Assembly (NCBI GenBank): GCA_026709725.1
Contig: JAPOSK010000298.1
Location: 1-13,372, forward strand
Source of the DNA: Paracoccaceae bacterium
Lineage (GTDB): Bacteria > Pseudomonadota > Alphaproteobacteria > Rhodobacterales > Rhodobacteraceae
Length of the DNA: 13,372 bases
Reading direction: 5' to 3'
Shown: piece after piece, positions 6,363 through 13,372 of the stretch
How positions within the stretch are numbered: position 1 is the first letter of the stretch
How the letters are laid out: the number at the start of each line of letters is the position of its first letter
Program-made: the position numbers and the translations under genes
The notes under the pieces: generated by a model
What the model was told of the DNA's origin: nothing
The model's input: only the letters and a program-made list of their open reading frames with translations
The model's database searches: none

Positions 6363-7094
6363 ACTCGTGCCTCCCAGGAAGGAATGGCTTGAGGATGCTC
6401 TTCAGAGGCCAACGACACTGCGGACAGCCAATTTGATCGCATTCTGCTTCCCCAGCCCAACTGATGGTCCATGATTGGTCACTGTATCAGGATTGGGCTT
6501 CAGGACCCGCAGGCCGGATTCTGTACGGATCCCGATTGACCGGGAGCGGAAGCGAAATTGTGCACATGCCCAACAACTGCATCTGACAGAAGCATCAGCG
6601 AACGATTCTGTCCTGCTGTCCGGCACCGAAATGGTTTCGAGACGCACGCACCATTCCGACCCGGGATGTCTTCAGCCGGCGTTTTGAAGAAGATCACCGA
6701 AGCGGGATGGCCGATGTCTCTCTTGATGCCTGATAGACCGGGGAGAGTTTGTTCCATGCATCAGGAATCCGGGGACCGTGCGGAGTGGCAAAGTCATCAC
6801 GACTGTCCTCGTGGCTGAAGAGACAGAAGAAGTTGTCAAAGCCAGCCCCCGTGATGGCCGGATCCTGCGGTTCACCCGTGGTGCCGCAGCTCCTGCGACC
6901 GGCCCGACCGAGCGGGCACCCGGCTCCCAGGGTGCAGCAGGTGCTCTCCGAGCGCTTCCAAGGGCAACCGGGGGCGGAATCATGCGGTGCTGCCGGTTCC
7001 ACCGGGCGAACGCATCAGGCGGCTTGCGATGTCCTGAACCGCCTTTCAGGTCGGGAGTGCCGAACAGGAAGCTGAAGGGTTACGTTTCATTCCT
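6363..7094. other. Gene-free region between convergent bufD and upp (732 nt)
   Basis: No open frame here looks like a real protein: the longest (plus 6778-7293, minus 6672-6983 and 6694-7002) have poor starts, low-complexity Arg/Pro/Gly-rich ends and no motif I know. The minus frame around 6694-6870 (…FDNFFCLFSHEDSRDDFATPH…, partly) is the most protein-like patch and might be the remnant of a gene. A 6-bp hairpin CCTGAA/TTCAGG with a 6-nt loop at 7033-7050 lies about 45 nt beyond the upp stop; it lacks a T-run and is a poor terminator candidate. I see no tRNA, RNase P, tmRNA or insertion-sequence signature. Confidence 0.5.
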
Positions 7095-7724
7095 CTATCG
7101 CGTGCCAAACATCCTGTCACCGGCATCACCGAGTCCCGGAAGAATATACCCCTTGTCATTGAGACAGCGATCGAGGGCTGCCGTGACAATGGAAACATCC
7201 GGATGTGCCGACTGCATGACCTCGACACCTTCCGGCGCGGCGACAAGGCAGAGAAACTTGATGCTGCGGGCCCCGGCCTCCTTGATCCGCTGAACAGCGG
7301 CAGCGGCTGAATGGCCGGTCGCCAGCATGGGGTCAACCACAATGACAAGACGGCTGGCGAGATCGTCCGGAACCTTGAAATAATACTCGACAGGACGCAG
7401 CCTTTCCTCATCCCGATAGAGACCAATGAACCCCACTCTGGCCAGGGGAATCAGTTCAAGGATTCCGTCAAGCAGACCATTACCGGCACGCAGGATCGAG
7501 ACGAGCGCAAGTTTCCTGCCGACAAGGACACCGGACTCCATCCCTTCAAGGGGTGTCCTGATACCTGTCATCTCCAGTTTGAGATCGCGGGTGATTTCGT
7601 AGGCCAGGAGCATGCTGATCTCCCGCAACAGCTGACGAAACACCGCTGTCGATGTTGCCTGTTTTCGCATGAGTGTCAGTTTGTGCTGAACAAGCGGGTG
7701 ATCGACAACCTGTAATTCCGGCAT
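7095..7724 (-). CDS. upp: Uracil phosphoribosyltransferase
   Basis: Catalyses uracil + PRPP to UMP + pyrophosphate in pyrimidine salvage (cytoplasm). The 209 residues match the usual length of about 208-210. Seen in order: [12 protein letters not shown] (9-20), the TPLEG (57-61) segment, [11 protein letters not shown] (77-87), GLYRDE (101-106), the PRPP-binding loop [15 protein letters not shown] (129-143), and the uracil-binding end [16 protein letters not shown] (193-208). All key elements are intact. A strong GAGGAG lies about 7 nt before the ATG (7732-7737, complement). It follows prpE on the same strand after 43 nt, in which a 6-bp inverted repeat GATCAT/ATGATC (7745-7759) sits; co-transcription with prpE is plausible. 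Confidence 0.97.
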   Translation of the reverse strand: MPELQVVDHPLVQHKLTLMRKQATSTAVFRQLLREISMLLAYEITRDLKLEMTGIRTPLEGMESGVLVGRKLALVSILRAGNGLLDGILELIPLARVGFIGLYRDEERLRPVEYYFKVPDDLASRLVIVVDPMLATGHSAAAAVQRIKEAGARSIKFLCLVAAPEGVEVMQSAHPDVSIVTAALDRCLNDKGYILPGLGDAGDRMFGTR

Positions 7725-7767
7725 GCAAAAACTCCTCTTCAGCCGATCATGGAATGATCATGCCCGA

Positions 7768-9666
7768 TCACCCATTGTCGGCAGGATAGCCGAGAGCAGC
7801 CAATGACTCGCCGATCTCATCAAGAATCGCAGGATCATCAATTGTTGCCGGTGTGTTGAATGATACACCGTCAGCAATCTTGGCCATCGTTGCCCGCAGG
7901 ATCTTCCCCGACCGGGTCTTGGGCAGGCGTTTCACGATGCCGACAGCCGCCATGCCGGCAATGGGCCCAATCTGCTGACGGACAAGCTGATTACATTCAG
8001 TGCCAATCCGCTTTCTGTCCGTGGTCACACCGGCATTCAGACAGACAAGCGCAAGCGGCACCTGTCCCTTCAGGGGATCCGCCACGCCGATGACGGCACA
8101 TTCCCCGACATCCGGATGACTGATGATCACCTCTTCAAGCGCACCTGTCGAGAGACGATGTCCGGCGACATTGATGACATCATCGGTCCGGGCCATGATG
8201 AAGATGTGGTCATCCTCATCCATGAATCCGGCATCGCCGGTATTATAGTAGCCCGGGAACTGTTCGAGATAACTTGACCGATAGCGATCATCGGCATTCC
8301 AGAGCGTTGGAAACGTTCCGGGAGGAAGCGGCAGGCGGATGGCAATGGATCCCAGCGTCCCGCGAGGAACTTCCGAACCACTCTCATCAAGGACCTGCAA
8401 ATCGTAGCCCGGCATTGCGACGTATGCCGAACCATGCCTGACGGGCAGAAGTTCGATTCCAACCGGATTCCCGGCAATTGCCCAACCGGTTTCAGTCTGC
8501 CACCAGTGATCAATCACGGGGACCTTGAGGTGTTTTTCTGCCCATTTGATGGTATCCGGATCCGCCCGCTCTCCAGCCAGAAAGAGGGTACGCAGTGCGG
8601 ACAGATCATATCTCTCAAGTTCTGCCGCCGCGGGGTCATCGCGGCGGATCGCCCGGAGTGCTGTCGGTGCGGTAAAGAGAGCACTGACCCTGTATTCGTC
8701 AAGCACGCGCCAGAATGCCCCGGCATCCGGTGTGCCAACGGGTTTTCCTTCATAAACAACCGTGGTGTTCCGCGTGAGGAGTGGAGCGTAACAAATATAG
8801 GAATGCCCGACCACCCAACCGATATCCGATGCCGCCCAGAAGACTTCGCCAGGTTCCACATCATAGATATTCTTCATCGTCCAGTGCAGGGCGACCATAT
8901 GCCCCGCAGTCGGTCGAACAATTCCCTTGGGCTCTCCCGTTGTCCCGGATGTGTAGAGAATATAGGCCGGATGATCACCTGCAAGCGGGAGACACGGAGG
9001 CGGACTGGCATCCGCAATATAGTCATCCCAATCGACATCCTGTGGCCTGTCAAGCGTGCATGCGGACTCCGGTCGCTGTCTGATGATACACTGATCGGGC
9101 TTGTGTGCTGCCAGTGCAACCGCTTCATCAAGCAGCGGCTTGTAGCGGACGATGCCACTCGGCTCGATTCCGCATGACGCCGAGAAGACGACCTTGGGTT
9201 TTGCATCATTGATGCGGATGGCCAGTTCCCGTGCAGCAAAGCCGCCAAAGACAACAGAATGGATAACACCGATACGGGAACAGGCAAGCATGGCAACGAG
9301 AGCGTCAGGAATCATTGGCATATAGATCACGGCCCTGTCGCCAACGGAAAGCCCGCTTGACAGCATACCGCCCGCAAGACGGGCAACGCGTTCCTGCAAA
9401 CTTCTGAATGTAATTGTCTCTTTACTGTCTGTGACGGGGCTGTCGTATATGATCGCCACCTGATCGCCGTGACCGGTATCAACATGGCGGTCGACGGCAT
9501 TATGGCATGCGTTGATCATCCCATCCCTGAACCAGGCATAAAAGGGTGCCGCTTCGGCAGACAGGGCCTGCTTCGGCATCACCTCCCAGTCGAGGGCGCG
9601 GGCATGTTCCAGCCAGAATCCCTCCGGATCGTTCCGCCATTGTTCGTAGACCTTGCGATATCCCAT
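7768..9666 (-). CDS. prpE: Propionyl-CoA synthetase-type acyl-CoA synthetase (PrpE/ACSS3-like)
   Basis: A 632-residue AMP-forming acyl-CoA ligase, close to the length of PrpE (about 628). It activates propionate (or acetate) to the CoA ester via an acyl-adenylate. Visible: N-terminal ACAS_N-like segment (YEQWRNDPEGFW, 7-18); SVVFGGFAARELA (137-149); P-loop YTSGTTGEPKG (238-248); DIGWVVGHSY (281-290), typical of acetyl/propionyl synthetases; HWWQTETGW (387-395); YNTGD (474-478) with the adenylate-binding Asp; hinge and C-terminal domain with DDVINVAGHRLSTG (495-508); and PKTRSGK with the catalytic, acetylation-sensitive K588. The Gly/Ala pattern and HWWQTETGW favour PrpE/ACSS3 over Acs, but substrate choice is inferred. 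No prpBCD genes are in view. The ribosome site is weak (GGGAT about 8 nt upstream). Confidence 0.88.
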   Translation of the reverse strand: MGYRKVYEQWRNDPEGFWLEHARALDWEVMPKQALSAEAAPFYAWFRDGMINACHNAVDRHVDTGHGDQVAIIYDSPVTDSKETITFRSLQERVARLAGGMLSSGLSVGDRAVIYMPMIPDALVAMLACSRIGVIHSVVFGGFAARELAIRINDAKPKVVFSASCGIEPSGIVRYKPLLDEAVALAAHKPDQCIIRQRPESACTLDRPQDVDWDDYIADASPPPCLPLAGDHPAYILYTSGTTGEPKGIVRPTAGHMVALHWTMKNIYDVEPGEVFWAASDIGWVVGHSYICYAPLLTRNTTVVYEGKPVGTPDAGAFWRVLDEYRVSALFTAPTALRAIRRDDPAAAELERYDLSALRTLFLAGERADPDTIKWAEKHLKVPVIDHWWQTETGWAIAGNPVGIELLPVRHGSAYVAMPGYDLQVLDESGSEVPRGTLGSIAIRLPLPPGTFPTLWNADDRYRSSYLEQFPGYYNTGDAGFMDEDDHIFIMARTDDVINVAGHRLSTGALEEVIISHPDVGECAVIGVADPLKGQVPLALVCLNAGVTTDRKRIGTECNQLVRQQIGPIAGMAAVGIVKRLPKTRSGKILRATMAKIADGVSFNTPATIDDPAILDEIGESLAALGYPADNG

Positions 9667-9701
9667 CGACTGATCCCATCTGTCATTTGGCGCGTGTCCC
9701 T

Positions 9702-9749
9702 ATCACGGCCCGCACCGTGCCTCCTCGGGGTTATGTGCAACCCCGTGAT
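9702..9749 (-). promoter_or_regulatory. Structured 5' leader of prpE with two exclusive foldings
   Basis: Read on the minus strand, the leader can form hairpin 1 (CGGGGTT/AACCCCG at 9726-9745, 7 bp, 6-nt loop) together with hairpin 2 (CACGG/CCGTG at 9704-9719, 5 bp, 6-nt loop). Alternatively, the distal arm at 9702-9708 can pair with 9743-9749 over 7 bp (ATCACGG/CCGTGAT), which uses the arm of hairpin 2 and three bases of hairpin 1. No T-run follows. The predicted transcript starts at this element, about 36 nt upstream of the ATG. Matches no riboswitch that I recognise. Confidence 0.45.
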
Positions 9750-9753
9750 GTCA

Positions 9754-9780
9754 TGTATAGCGAATGGAACAGATTCACAA
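9754..9780 (-). promoter_or_regulatory. Putative promoter of prpE
   Basis: On the minus strand TTGTGA (9780-9775) and TATACA (9759-9754) give 4/6 matches each to the -35 and -10 consensus with a 15-nt spacer (16 if the -35 is read one base earlier). The locally AT-richer stretch stands out in the intergenic region. A start near 9747 would put the hairpin element at the 5' end of the mRNA. Confidence 0.4.
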
Positions 9781-9846
9781 AACCGTCGGAAGTCCGGCCC
9801 AACCCATCCTGCACCCGCGGGTCAGGTCATGGCAGAAATCATTGAA

Positions 9847-11214
9847 TTACTTGATCCGAAGTGTGTGTCTGCTGCCATCTTTGGTGTACACTGCTTCGTG
9901 AGTTGTAATCGAAACCAGCTTGCCGCCATCAAAACTGCTGCCGCGCTTGACGTTCTGTATCGTGCCATCAGGCAAACGGATCAGGGCCGAATACCGACTC
10001 CCGCGCTTGAAGACTGCCAGCAGATGGGGGCCCGAGCCTTCCCAGACATCTGCCTGGGTTGCATTGTTGCGAACCGTGCGTGTCATGCGTCCGGCAATGG
10101 GCGATCTTGATGAAATCCCGAGGACCTCAGGACGCAGGACATACCGGGAGAGCGGTACGCCGTTGTGTTTGGCTGCGGCCAGTTTCTCCGGTCGGAGCAA
10201 TGGAACACCGCTGGCAACATACGATTCGGGTATGATGAAGCCCGGCTGCGGTGGAGTCGCCTGACCATCCGGACCGGCAACGAAGGGTTCAGGTCCCTGC
10301 CAGATCTCTGTCACAGGATCTGTATTCACCATGTGCTGCGGCTCCGGGGGCATCGTGACAACTGTTGCCGGGTCTGTGTTCCCGCCTTCCATGTTCGTGC
10401 TGACTGATCTGGCAGCACTCCCGAACCGGTTCTCCGGCAGGGCGGGTGCGCCCGAAAGATTCGGTGGAGCAATCATCGGTGCGTGCTCCGGGGCAATGGC
10501 AGAGGTTTGTGCCACCGGCGTTTCCTGCCGATGATGAAGGGCATCGTTCTGAACTTCGGCAACAGATGCCGCCCCGGCATGCTGATTGACCGGAAACGGC
10601 ATCCAGGCGTACACGTCATCTGCCGGCGCCTCAGGCAAAGCCTCTGCATGCGCCAGCGGGCCACCGTCATCCGACGGAACGTTCTGCGTTGATGTACGCG
10701 GCTTGACAGATCCATACCGCAGTTTCCTGACAACCGCCGGCATCGGAATGGATGTTGTGCTGATTCCGTGTTCAGGTCCTTGGACAAGGGAAGGGCTGGA
10801 AAGGCGGGGATGGCTCATCGTGCCCTGCGGCCTTTTCGGCTGGAGATGCCTTGCATGTGATGGGAGGGATTGGAATTCTGCATAGGAATCGGCTTCGATC
10901 CAGCTCCCGTCACCATGACTCCCCTCACCAGCATCAACGGGGGGGGTGAATTCGTCAGCAGCAGCATGAGTCAGACCGCCGTATGCAATCCTGGAGAAGT
11001 GTGAATCGATGATTGCGCTGACCTGCGATGCGCTCGGATCGGCATGCATCGGCAGTGCACTGATCACAACCGGAATGGCCAGAAGCATCGGCAACACGCA
11101 CCTGGTCAAGGTATATATTGACCGGGATCGTCCCCACATATGCTGTGCCAGTTGTTTGAGCACGACGCCAATCTGCTTCCAATACCATGCTCCACGAAAG
11201 ATCATGTCCCGCAT
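9847..11214 (-). CDS. Membrane-anchored protein with C-terminal PilP/GspC-like domain
   Basis: A 455-residue protein. Near residues 38-56 lies one hydrophobic segment (VLPMLLAIPVVISALP part) after a basic N-terminus, so a type II anchor or signal peptide. Residues about 90-385 are a low-complexity Pro/Ala/Ser/His-rich linker without motifs. The last ~60 residues (LLAVFKRGSRYSALIRLPDG, then NVKRGSSFDGGKLVSITTHEAVYTKDG) resemble the PilP/GspC homology-region fold: a strand-rich 'ALIRLPDG...VKxGxxxDGGxVxxI' pattern found in alphaproteobacterial pilus-assembly-like proteins. That suggests a periplasmic bridge in a secretion or pilus system, but no other pilus genes are nearby. ATG 11214 is used; a TTG at 11217 and an ATG at residue 26 are alternatives, none with a strong ribosome site. 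Confidence 0.7.
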   Translation of the reverse strand: MRDMIFRGAWYWKQIGVVLKQLAQHMWGRSRSIYTLTRCVLPMLLAIPVVISALPMHADPSASQVSAIIDSHFSRIAYGGLTHAAADEFTPPVDAGEGSHGDGSWIEADSYAEFQSLPSHARHLQPKRPQGTMSHPRLSSPSLVQGPEHGISTTSIPMPAVVRKLRYGSVKPRTSTQNVPSDDGGPLAHAEALPEAPADDVYAWMPFPVNQHAGAASVAEVQNDALHHRQETPVAQTSAIAPEHAPMIAPPNLSGAPALPENRFGSAARSVSTNMEGGNTDPATVVTMPPEPQHMVNTDPVTEIWQGPEPFVAGPDGQATPPQPGFIIPESYVASGVPLLRPEKLAAAKHNGVPLSRYVLRPEVLGISSRSPIAGRMTRTVRNNATQADVWEGSGPHLLAVFKRGSRYSALIRLPDGTIQNVKRGSSFDGGKLVSITTHEAVYTKDGSRHTLRIK

Positions 11215-11436
11215 CAAAGCGGGCGCGGATCAGTGTGGATTGCTGCCACCCAACCGATGCCCGGTCCGTCTCGCGGTGCACAGATCGCCCGCTTCAAGTG
11301 AACTGTGATCACCGCAGGAACCAACCGGTCTCCGCCCCCTTAACACATTGATGCTGTCTTGAGCAAAAAATTTCTGTAATGCGATCACGCCAGGGACATC
11401 AATCCCGTGAGCACCGCTCTGTATTCGGAGGCACCG

Positions 11437-12876
11437 ATGACAGTCGAGACCGCAATGCACCGGCTTCGCGAACATTTTGGTGGCAGTTTCTCAGCCCGAT
11501 CAGCCGATATTGACTGCCACAGTCAGGACGAATCATACTTTCCACGCTGCCCGCCCGACGGCGTCGTCTACCCCAATTCGACCCGGGATGTCGTCGATTG
11601 TGTCCGGATCTGTGCTGATGAGCTGTGTCCGGTCATTCCATGGGGCGCTGGAACCTCCCTTGAGGGGCATGCGTTGGCCATGACAGGCGGCGTTACGCTT
11701 GATATGTCCCGCATGGACCGGGTCCTTCGGGTCAATCACGCAGATTTGCATGTTGTCGTCCAGCCAGGAATCACCCGCAAGGCCCTTGCGATGGAACTCC
11801 GGGATACAGGGCTGTTTTTCCCCGTTGACCCCGGAGCCGATGCGACAATAGGCGGCATGGCGGCAACCCGGGCTTCGGGCACAACCGCGGTCCGCTACGG
11901 AACCTTGCGGGATAATGTTCTGGCCCTTGAGGTGGTATTGGCCAATGGCACAGTGATCCGGACCGGTTCCTCTGCCCGCAAGTCCGCTTCCGGCTACGAC
12001 CTCACAGCGCTGTTTGTTGGCTCGGAAGGCACACTTGGCATTATGACCGAACTCACGCTGCGACTTTACGGACAACCGGAATCGATTCGGGCCGCATCAT
12101 GCGCATTCAACTCGGTGAAAGACTGTGTCGACGCCGTGATCACCATTATCCAGCTGGGTATTCCCATCGCCAGGCTTGAACTGGTCGATGCCACAATGAT
12201 CCGTGGTTTCAGGCGCTGGGATTCTGATTTCAACATGCCGGAAATACCCCATCTGTTCATGGAATTTCACGGAAGCCCGACGGCAACGGATGAGGACGTC
12301 AGGCAGGTTGAGAAAATCACACGTGATTCTGGCGGTCAGGGGTTCCGCTGGGCAAGCCGCGCAGAGGATCGCAAGACGCTCTGGCATGTTCGACACAATG
12401 CCTATTATGCCGCCAAGGCGCTGCGCCCGGATTGTCGGGTGATGACAACGGATGTCTGTGTCCCGATTTCACGCCTCGCGGAAGCAATTGACATCACACT
12501 CAGGGAACTCGATTCAAGCCCGCTCGCGGGACCAATCGTCGGCCATGTTGGCGATGGCAACTTTCATATCACCCTGCTGGTTGATGACACCGACCCGAAT
12601 GAAATCGCCAGGGCAAAGGGAATCGCAAACCGCATCAACGACCGGGCCCTGGAACTCGGTGGCACAATGACCGGCGAACACGGCATCGGCGCCGGCAAGC
12701 TCGACTTCATGCGGAAGGAACATGGAGAATCATGGGATGTCATGGCCATGATCAAGCAGACACTTGATCCCGACAATATCCTGAACCCTGGAAAGGTTGT
12801 CCGGATAGCCAACGACGGCAGACCATTTCCTGCCCTGCCATCGTCGGCCCGGAGTCACGATAACCGGTCGGTGTAA
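11437..12876 (+). CDS. FAD-linked oxidase, GlcD / D-lactate dehydrogenase (cytochrome) type
   Basis: A 479-residue flavoenzyme with an N-terminal FAD_binding_4 (PCMH) domain and a C-terminal FAD-oxidase_C domain. It oxidises a 2-hydroxy acid such as D-lactate or glycolate and passes electrons to a membrane or cytochrome acceptor. Motifs: PWGAGTSLEGHA (68-79), DPGADATIGGMAATRASG (131-148), SGYDLTALFVGSEGTLGI (185-202), GHVGDGNFH (369-377) with the active-site His region, TGEHGIGAGK (412-421), and DPDNILNPGK near the end. The domain order and length fit cytochrome-type D-lactate dehydrogenase; glycolate oxidase GlcD subunits look similar, but no glcE/glcF follow, so D-lactate is preferred. The ATG at 11437 has GGAGG 5 nt upstream and is chosen over the upstream GTG at 11407. 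A 7-bp inverted repeat (ATTGATG 11347-11353, CATCAAT 11397-11403) flanks a possible -10 (TGTAAT, 11375-11380). Confidence 0.9.
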   Translation: MTVETAMHRLREHFGGSFSARSADIDCHSQDESYFPRCPPDGVVYPNSTRDVVDCVRICADELCPVIPWGAGTSLEGHALAMTGGVTLDMSRMDRVLRVNHADLHVVVQPGITRKALAMELRDTGLFFPVDPGADATIGGMAATRASGTTAVRYGTLRDNVLALEVVLANGTVIRTGSSARKSASGYDLTALFVGSEGTLGIMTELTLRLYGQPESIRAASCAFNSVKDCVDAVITIIQLGIPIARLELVDATMIRGFRRWDSDFNMPEIPHLFMEFHGSPTATDEDVRQVEKITRDSGGQGFRWASRAEDRKTLWHVRHNAYYAAKALRPDCRVMTTDVCVPISRLAEAIDITLRELDSSPLAGPIVGHVGDGNFHITLLVDDTDPNEIARAKGIANRINDRALELGGTMTGEHGIGAGKLDFMRKEHGESWDVMAMIKQTLDPDNILNPGKVVRIANDGRPFPALPSSARSHDNRSV

Positions 12877-12923
12877 ACCACAGACACAACCGGAAGGGAC
12901 CCGACAGCTCCTGCATCCGGTGA

Positions 12924-13372
12924 TCAGGCGGTTGCTCTGTCCAGCGCCTGGTCGATGTCCTTGATGAGGTCATCGGCGCTCTCAATACCAATCGAGACAC
13001 GAACAACATCGGGTCCGGCTCCCGCTTCAATCTGCTGCTCCGGCGTCACTTGCCGATGGGTGGTCGAGGCAGAGTGAATGACCAGCGATTTGGCATCACC
13101 GAGATTGGCAACATGGCTGAAGATTTCCAGACTGTCCACAAATTTGATGCAGGCTTCGTAGCCACCCTTGATGGCAAAGGTGAACAGAGCCCCTGCACCC
13201 CTGGGACAGATCTGTTCAACACGATCGTAATACGGAGATGATGGCAGACCGGCATAGGTCACGTAATCAATCCTCGGATCCTGTTCGAGCCATTTGGCAA
13301 CGGTGACCGCATTCTCGACATGTTTGGCGGGTCGAGTCGGGGACGGCTTCCCGGAGGAGTTGCTGGGAACGA
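12924..13372 (-). CDS. Partial O-acetylhomoserine sulfhydrylase-type PLP enzyme (C-terminal part)
   Basis: This is the last ~148 residues of a Cys/Met-metabolism PLP-dependent enzyme; the N-terminus, with the PLP lysine, lies outside the window. Typical O-acetylhomoserine (thiol)-lyase segments are KHVENAVTVAKWLEQDP, GLPSSPYY, PRGAGALFTFAIKGG, SHVANLGDAKSLVIHSASTTH and the terminal 'VRVSIGIESADDLIKDIDQAL'. The enzyme makes homocysteine or methionine from O-acetylhomoserine and sulfide or methanethiol, in the cytoplasm. Near the window edge the frame reads PSNSSGKPSPTRPAKH, which fits the family poorly compared with the usual 'GLETLPLRMxxH', so a sequencing indel near 13335-13360 is possible. 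It converges on the FAD oxidase gene, with 47 nt between the stops. Confidence 0.88.
   Translation of the reverse strand, partial: VPSNSSGKPSPTRPAKHVENAVTVAKWLEQDPRIDYVTYAGLPSSPYYDRVEQICPRGAGALFTFAIKGGYEACIKFVDSLEIFSHVANLGDAKSLVIHSASTTHRQVTPEQQIEAGAGPDVVRVSIGIESADDLIKDIDQALDRATA

Noticed and set aside
7033..7050. Hairpin CCTGAA/TTCAGG as the upp terminator
   Set aside because: Only 6 bp, no T-run on the relevant strand, about 45 nt beyond the stop.
6778..7293. Plus-strand open frame of 171 codons
   Set aside because: Its second half is antisense to upp and the first half has no recognisable domain or good ribosome site.
7745..7759. GATCAT/ATGATC inverted repeat between prpE and upp as an operator or terminator
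   Set aside because: Short, AT-rich and common by chance; no T-run.
8434..9177. Plus-strand open frame of 247 codons
   Set aside because: It lies wholly inside the minus-strand acyl-CoA synthetase gene and is a shadow frame.
9813..9822. 10-bp palindrome ACCCGCGGGT downstream of the PilP-like gene
   Set aside because: Too short for a terminator without a loop or T-run; plausible as a protein site, but there is no supporting context.
11407..11436. GTG at 11407 as start of the FAD oxidase
   Set aside because: No Shine-Dalgarno before it, whereas ATG 11437 has GGAGG at ideal distance.
12889..12921. Inverted repeat ACCGGA/TCCGGT between the converging FAD oxidase and sulfhydrylase genes as a bidirectional terminator
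   Set aside because: Only 6 bp with a 21-nt loop and no T-run; could be chance.

Overview
The window looks like chromosomal DNA from an alphaproteobacterium of moderate to high GC content. The lineage call is an inference. It rests on the bufferin-type operon layout (well known from Caulobacter), a propionyl-CoA-synthetase-like enzyme beside upp, the alphaproteobacterial style of the PilP-like protein, and Shine-Dalgarno-led genes. There are no rRNA or tRNA genes, no insertion sequence and no CRISPR array that I can see.

Layout. (1) At the left edge, two minus-strand genes overlap in a TGATG stop/start junction. One is an unrecognised 242-aa acidic protein. The other is the first ~21 codons of a gene whose N-terminus matches the 'AAA-ATPase-like / PD-(D/E)XK nuclease' family (PF09820). 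(2) A 584-nt gene-free G-rich stretch with potential G-quadruplex motifs follows. (3) Three plus-strand metabolic genes come next: a DUF985-type cupin, a UlaG-like metallo-beta-lactamase-fold protein whose HxHxDH motif is replaced, and an SMP-30/gluconolactonase-family protein. (4) Positions 3681-6362 hold the most interesting block, a complete bufferin-type RiPP operon: DUF2282 precursor with four Cys (bufA), DUF692 multinuclear iron oxidase (bufB), DUF2063 partner (bufC) and DoxX membrane protein (bufD). A dyad sits in the putative promoter spacer, and an 11-bp hairpin lies between precursor and enzyme genes. (5) A 732-nt gap without a convincing gene separates bufD from the converging upp. 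(6) On the minus strand, a PrpE-type acyl-CoA synthetase lies upstream of upp (uracil phosphoribosyltransferase). The synthetase has a plausible promoter and a structured leader with two mutually exclusive foldings. (7) A minus-strand 455-aa protein has a membrane anchor, a long Pro/Ala/Ser-rich linker and a C-terminal PilP/GspC-like domain. Divergent from it is a GlcD/D-lactate-dehydrogenase-type FAD oxidase. (8) At the right edge is the C-terminal part of an O-acetylhomoserine sulfhydrylase-type PLP enzyme (minus strand).

How the genes work together: the buf genes form one pathway. An exported Cys-rich peptide is modified by the BufB-BufC enzyme pair and then, by analogy with Caulobacter, binds copper in the periplasm. 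DoxX probably supports this from the membrane. The other genes look like general carbon, nucleotide and sulfur metabolism with no clear link to each other. The unknown protein plus PF09820 pair at the left edge is the likeliest accessory DNA.
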